Shown here one piece after another: positions 6,392 to 9,299 of a DNA stretch of 9,299 bases. Position numbers and translations under genes: made by a program. Position 1 is the first letter of the stretch; the number at the start of each line of letters is the position of its first letter. Under the pieces are notes generated by a model. It was not told the DNA's origin. It searched no databases and saw nothing but the letters and a program-made list of their open reading frames with translations. The stretch is from Peptoniphilus_A sp050943655 (GTDB lineage Bacteria; Bacillota; Clostridia; Tissierellales; Peptoniphilaceae), in assembly GCF_050943655.1 (NCBI RefSeq), contig NZ_JBMNPQ010000057.1:1-9299 (forward strand), in the 5' to 3' direction.

Positions 6392-7741
6392 ATGGATAGA
6401 ATTCATAAATTTTATTTAAATGATAAATATATAGTGCTTGACATTGCAAGTGGTTCAGTCCACGTTGTAGATGAAATTGTATATAAATTATTAGATGATT
6501 ACTTAAATTTAGATAAATCTGATATAGTAGAAAAATATTCTAAAGAATTTGATAGAGAAAAAGTTCAAGACGCTTACAAAGAGATAGATTATTTAGTAAA
6601 TGAAGGCTTACTCTTCTCAGAAGATGAACACTTTAAACTTCCACACTACAATCCACAAAATATTGTAAAGGCAATGTGTCTTCATGTGGCGCATGACTGC
6701 AACTTAAGATGCAAATATTGCTTCGCATCACAAGGAGATTTTAAAGGCGACAGATCTCTAATGGATTATGAAACTGGAAAAAAAGCATTAGACTTCCTTT
6801 TAAAAAATTCTGGCAACAGAAGAAATCTCGAAGTTGACTTCTTTGGTGGCGAGCCACTAATGAACTTTGATTTAGTTAAAAAATTAGTTAAATACGGCAG
6901 AGAAGAAGAGAAAAAATACGACAAACATTTCAGATTTACAATTACAACTAATGGAATGCTTCTAAATGATGAAATCGAAGACTTTATTAACGAGAACATG
7001 GACAATGTTGTACTTTCAATCGACGGTAGAAAATCTATAAATGATGAAATGCGTCCAACAATTAATGACAAGGGATCTTACGATGTAATAGTTCCAAAGT
7101 TTAAAGAACTTATTTCTAAAAGGGGAGACAAGGATTACTTTATTAGAGGAACTTTCACCAATGAAAATCTTGATTTTTCTGAAGATTTAAAAGATTTCTA
7201 CGACAATGGATTCAAAAAGACTTCAATTGAGCCAGTTGTTACAGATGAAAAAGAACCTTATGCAATTCGTGAAGAACATCTTGAAAAAATCCTAGACGAA
7301 TATGAAAAGATGAGTAAGGACTATATCGAAATTAGAAAAAAAGACAAGGACTTTTCTTTCTTCCACTTCATTATAGATTTATCACAAGGACCTTGCATCG
7401 TTAAGAGAACAGTGGGTTGCGGAGCAGGTTCAGAATATGTGGCTGTTACACCTCAAGGAGAAATTTATCCTTGCCACCAATTCGTTGGCGAAAAAGAATT
7501 TTTACTTGGCGATGTAGATAGAGGAATTGTAAACACAGATCTTAGAGATACATTTAAAAATTCCAATGTTTACACAAATGAAGACTGTCCAACTTGCTGG
7601 GCAAGATATTATTGTTCAGGTGGATGTCATGCAAATGCATACTACAGCAACAACGATCTTTCAAAACCTTATAAGGTTGGTTGCGAAATGGAAAAGAAAA
7701 GAATTGAGTGCGCAATTTCTGTTTTAGCTAATGAAGAATAA
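6392..7741 (+). CDS. scfB: SCIFF radical SAM maturase (SPASM domain)
   Basis: This enzyme should form the thioether cross-link in the SCIFF peptide by radical S-adenosylmethionine chemistry. At 449 residues it has three parts. The N-terminal 85 or so residues are in the place of the PqqD-like peptide-recognition domain. The radical SAM core has the CNLRCKYC cluster motif (C103, C107, C110) and the FFGGEP segment (150-155). The C-terminal SPASM domain supplies auxiliary Fe-S ligands: C335, C343, C361, C399, C402, C408, C412 and C431, with the characteristic CPTCWARYYCSGGC spacing (C-x2-C-x5-C-x3-C). The ATG at 6392 has GGTGA five bases upstream. In-frame TTG 6350 lies inside the preceding hairpin, and ATG 6380 lacks its own site, so both are less likely. 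No exporter or protease for the peptide is adjacent. Confidence 0.96.
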   Translation: MDRIHKFYLNDKYIVLDIASGSVHVVDEIVYKLLDDYLNLDKSDIVEKYSKEFDREKVQDAYKEIDYLVNEGLLFSEDEHFKLPHYNPQNIVKAMCLHVAHDCNLRCKYCFASQGDFKGDRSLMDYETGKKALDFLLKNSGNRRNLEVDFFGGEPLMNFDLVKKLVKYGREEEKKYDKHFRFTITTNGMLLNDEIEDFINENMDNVVLSIDGRKSINDEMRPTINDKGSYDVIVPKFKELISKRGDKDYFIRGTFTNENLDFSEDLKDFYDNGFKKTSIEPVVTDEKEPYAIREEHLEKILDEYEKMSKDYIEIRKKDKDFSFFHFIIDLSQGPCIVKRTVGCGAGSEYVAVTPQGEIYPCHQFVGEKEFLLGDVDRGIVNTDLRDTFKNSNVYTNEDCPTCWARYYCSGGCHANAYYSNNDLSKPYKVGCEMEKKRIECAISVLANEE

Positions 7742-7774
7742 TTGAAAAAATAATAATTAAATAAATTTACTAAT

Positions 7775-7814
7775 AATATCTGTTGAGGAAAACTCCTTTA
7801 CAGATATTTTTTTT
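7775..7814 (+). terminator. Strong intrinsic terminator after scfB
   Basis: AATATCTGT (7775-7783) pairs perfectly with ACAGATATT (7800-7808). Inside it, after one T-T mismatch, GAGGA and TCCTT form a second short stem around an AAAC loop. A run of eight T follows or overlaps the descending arm (7807-7814). This closes the yajC-scfA-scfB unit and isolates the next gene. Confidence 0.88.
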
Positions 7815-7858
7815 CTTTAAAATTTTAGATTTAGATAAAACGTTTTAAAAAGATATAT

Positions 7859-7913
7859 TTGGGAATAAGAACAGTAATAGGCTATACCGATTTAAATTTT
7901 TACACTGTATAGC
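7859..7913 (+). promoter_or_regulatory. Possible promoter with overlapping inverted repeat
   Basis: The gap after the scfB terminator must hold the promoter of the secreted-protein gene. The best pair I see is TTGGGA (7859-7864) and TATACC (7883-7888), 18 nt apart, each matching four of six consensus bases. The -10 lies within GCTATAC (7881-7887), which is repeated inverted as GTATAGC (7907-7913) with a 19-nt gap. This could be an operator, or a leader hairpin if transcription starts further upstream, for example from TATATT at 7854. The promoter call is tentative; the inverted repeat itself is exact. Confidence 0.4.
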
Positions 7914-7944
7914 AATATTTTATTTTAATTTATGGGAGGTTATT

Positions 7945-9000
7945 ATGAAAAAGTTTTTGGCGTTAGTTTTATCTTTAGTGCTATTTGTTGCATTGCCAGT
8001 TAGTGCTGCTAGTTCAAATGACGTTAAGATTTGGATTGATGGAGAGTTTGTTAATTCAGATGTCCCAGCTTATATTGATAAGGACAGGACAATGGTTCCT
8101 ATTAGACTTATCTCAGAACATTTAGGCAAAGAAGTTAGTTGGGATGATGCTACAAGAACAATTGAGATTAAAGAAAATTCTGGTGACAAATTAAAGAGCA
8201 TTGTAATGAAAGTCAGTGATGAAAAAGTTACTGTAAAAGAAAATAATATGGACGAGAAAGTTATAAATCTTGATCATGCACCAGAGATTAAAAATGATCG
8301 TACTTTTGTTCCACTAAGAAATGTGGCAGAACTTTTTGACAAAAAAGTTTCTTGGGATGCAAAAAATAGAGTTGCCGTTGTTGGAGAAGGATATGAAAAG
8401 AAAAGTAATGGAAAATTAAGCACAAAAGAAATTCTTCCATATCTTTATAACGAAGACATGGCAAAGAAAAGTTTAGACGAACAGTTAAAGTATGAAAAAA
8501 CTATGGGTGAGGAGTTGTCTAAAGAATTTCCAGGACACACTAATAAAGATGTAGAAGTTGCTATAAGCTGGTTATCTTACCACAAAGCAGGTTACTTTAC
8601 AGAATTTAACAAAGACAATGCAAACAAAAAAGCGATAGATTTATTATTGGGAGACAAGTTAAATTATGGATTTACAAATAAAGGTTCCGTTTTAGGTGTA
8701 AGAACTACAGATAAAGATTTAACATATCCAAGACGATTTACAGGAGTATCTAATGAAGATTTTATGCCTACTATGCTCTATTTTGATTATTATCCAAATT
8801 ATGATGGAACAATAAGCACTTTTCTATTCCCGTTACATGACCATTTTACAACTAGAGATGAGACTGTCAATACTTATAAAAAAATCTTTGATAACCCAAG
8901 GAATGTGCAATTAGGAGATTTTACAAGAGAAGAGATTCAACTTATATTAGAGCAAGTTCAACCAATTAAATACCTTGATGATTATGATAGTATTGAATAG
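7945..9000 (+). CDS. Secreted protein with copper-amine-oxidase-N-like repeats and unknown C-terminal domain
   Basis: The 351-residue protein has a clear signal peptide (MKK, hydrophobic 4-17, likely cleavage after VSA at 19-21). Two repeats of the copper amine oxidase N-terminal type follow: DRTMVPIRLISEHLGKEVSWD (47-67, shown to its tryptophan region) and DRTFVPLRNVAELFDKKVSWD (118-138). Despite its name this domain is a non-catalytic module of exported clostridial proteins, often a stalk or wall-related unit. After a lysine-rich linker (147-157), residues 158-351 form a charged, tyrosine-rich domain I do not recognise, with no anchor or LPXTG motif at its end. GGGAGG five bases before the ATG is a strong ribosome site. 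Terminators on both sides make it a single-gene unit, placed where secD and secF often lie in relatives. The function is unknown. Confidence 0.85.
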   Translation: MKKFLALVLSLVLFVALPVSAASSNDVKIWIDGEFVNSDVPAYIDKDRTMVPIRLISEHLGKEVSWDDATRTIEIKENSGDKLKSIVMKVSDEKVTVKENNMDEKVINLDHAPEIKNDRTFVPLRNVAELFDKKVSWDAKNRVAVVGEGYEKKSNGKLSTKEILPYLYNEDMAKKSLDEQLKYEKTMGEELSKEFPGHTNKDVEVAISWLSYHKAGYFTEFNKDNANKKAIDLLLGDKLNYGFTNKGSVLGVRTTDKDLTYPRRFTGVSNEDFMPTMLYFDYYPNYDGTISTFLFPLHDHFTTRDETVNTYKKIFDNPRNVQLGDFTREEIQLILEQVQPIKYLDDYDSIE

Positions 9001-9053
9001 TAAAATTAAATTTATAATTTATTATTTATAAACTGAATTTGATAAGAAAATTT

Positions 9054-9074
9054 AAGAGCCTTCGGGCTCTTTTT
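9054..9074 (+). terminator. UUCG-loop intrinsic terminator
   Basis: AAGAGCC (9054-9060) pairs perfectly with GGCTCTT (9065-9071) around a TTCG tetraloop closed by C-G, an especially stable loop, followed by further T residues to 9074. It ends the transcript of the secreted-protein gene. Confidence 0.92.
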
Positions 9075-9095
9075 AAATTAGTAACAAAGATAGGT

Positions 9096-9124
9096 TTTAC
9101 CTTATTTGCGTTATTTGATATAAT
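9096..9124 (+). promoter_or_regulatory. Predicted extended -10 promoter for recJ
   Basis: TTTACC (9096-9101) and a perfect TATAAT (9119-9124) are 17 nt apart, and TGA directly before the -10 makes the extended TGnTATAAT motif. It lies just after the preceding terminator. Transcription would start near 9131, giving a leader of about 25 nt before the proposed recJ GTG start. Confidence 0.75.
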
Positions 9125-9155
9125 TAAAGTTAAGATTTAAAAAAATGGTGATATT

Positions 9156-9299
9156 GTGGAGAAATGGTTTATAAAAAATAAAAAAGATCCTGGAATAGAT
9201 TATTCTAAATTTGGTTTAAATAAAATATTATATAAAATTTTGCTCAACAGGGACATTACAACTGAAGAGGAAATAATGTCTTATCTAAACCCCAAATTA
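9156..9299 (+). CDS. recJ: Single-stranded-DNA exonuclease RecJ, N-terminal fragment (cut by window end)
   Basis: Only the first 48 codons are visible; the frame runs open to the window end. The segment reads MEKWFIKNKKDPGID at its start, then LNKILYKILLNRDITTEEE and IMSYLNP. The pattern of an ILLNRDITTEEE-like helix followed by a short-loop LNP is typical of the RecJ N-terminus, before the DHH phosphoesterase domain which would lie outside. RecJ is a 5'-3' exonuclease on single-stranded DNA in recombination and mismatch or base excision repair. The GTG at 9156 has GGTGA four bases upstream; ATG at 9145 is out of frame with this reading and stops after nine codons. The DHH motifs cannot be checked here. 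recJ near yajC and scfAB agrees with the usual clostridial order. Confidence 0.8.
   Translation, partial: MEKWFIKNKKDPGIDYSKFGLNKILYKILLNRDITTEEEIMSYLNPKL

Noticed and set aside
6766..7071. Antisense open frame of 101 codons inside scfB
   Set aside because: Its Ser/Phe/Leu-rich composition is what the complement of an AT-rich, Lys/Glu-rich gene gives; the scfB frame here carries conserved radical SAM motifs. The same applies to the antisense frames at 1240-1434, 3267-3527, 3674-3895 and 5144-5326.
7837..7846. AAAACGTTTT palindrome as a CcpA-type or other operator
   Set aside because: It is a perfect 10-bp palindrome but AT-rich, a poor match to the cre consensus, and easily met by chance in this sequence.
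9011..9032. TTTATAA/TTATAAA inverted repeat after the secreted-protein gene
   Set aside because: Low-complexity A/T sequence without a T tract; the real terminator is the UUCG hairpin at 9054-9074.
1..9299. CRISPR arrays, tRNA or rRNA genes, insertion sequences, phage genes
   Set aside because: I saw no regularly spaced repeats, no cloverleaf-like sequence, no transposase or integrase frames and no terminal inverted repeats.

Overview
This AT-rich window reads as chromosomal DNA of a low-GC anaerobic Firmicute of the Clostridia/Tissierellia type, with family Peptoniphilaceae (Anaerococcus, Peptoniphilus or similar) as my best guess. The base for this is gene order ruvC-ruvA-ruvB-spoIID-like-queA-tgt-yajC followed by the six-cysteine SCIFF peptide and its radical SAM maturase, a combination typical of Clostridia. 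The secreted protein with copper-amine-oxidase-N repeats is a type common in such Gram-positive anaerobic cocci. Genus is inference. All genes are on the + strand.

Layout. (1) 1-445: the 3' end of an unrecognised gene, closed by a hairpin terminator. (2) 462-5835: a tightly packed run, ruvC, ruvA, ruvB, a secreted SpoIID-like protein, queA and tgt, with gaps of 1-33 nt or 1-nt overlaps and no internal terminator. (3) 5841-7814: a promoter just after tgt, then yajC, the 48-residue SCIFF precursor scfA (too short for ordinary ORF calling), a hairpin between precursor and maturase, the maturase scfB, and a strong terminator. (4) 7815-9074: a separate single-gene unit for an exported protein with two copper-amine-oxidase-N-like repeats and an unrecognised C-terminal domain. 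(5) 9096-9299: a good extended -10 promoter and the first 48 codons of recJ, cut by the window edge.

How the genes work together. RuvABC migrate and cut Holliday junctions, and RecJ is a 5'-3' single-strand exonuclease of repair and recombination. Tgt and QueA act in the queuosine pathway of tRNA. YajC is the small accessory subunit of the Sec translocase; its usual partners secD and secF are not beside it here. ScfA and ScfB form a ranthipeptide (SCIFF) system: ScfB should install a Cys-to-Thr thioether in ScfA. This pair is the most notable system in the window. It is a known family, not a new one, but its local arrangement (terminator-like hairpin between precursor and maturase, secDF absent, an unrelated secreted-protein gene in that place) deserves a look.
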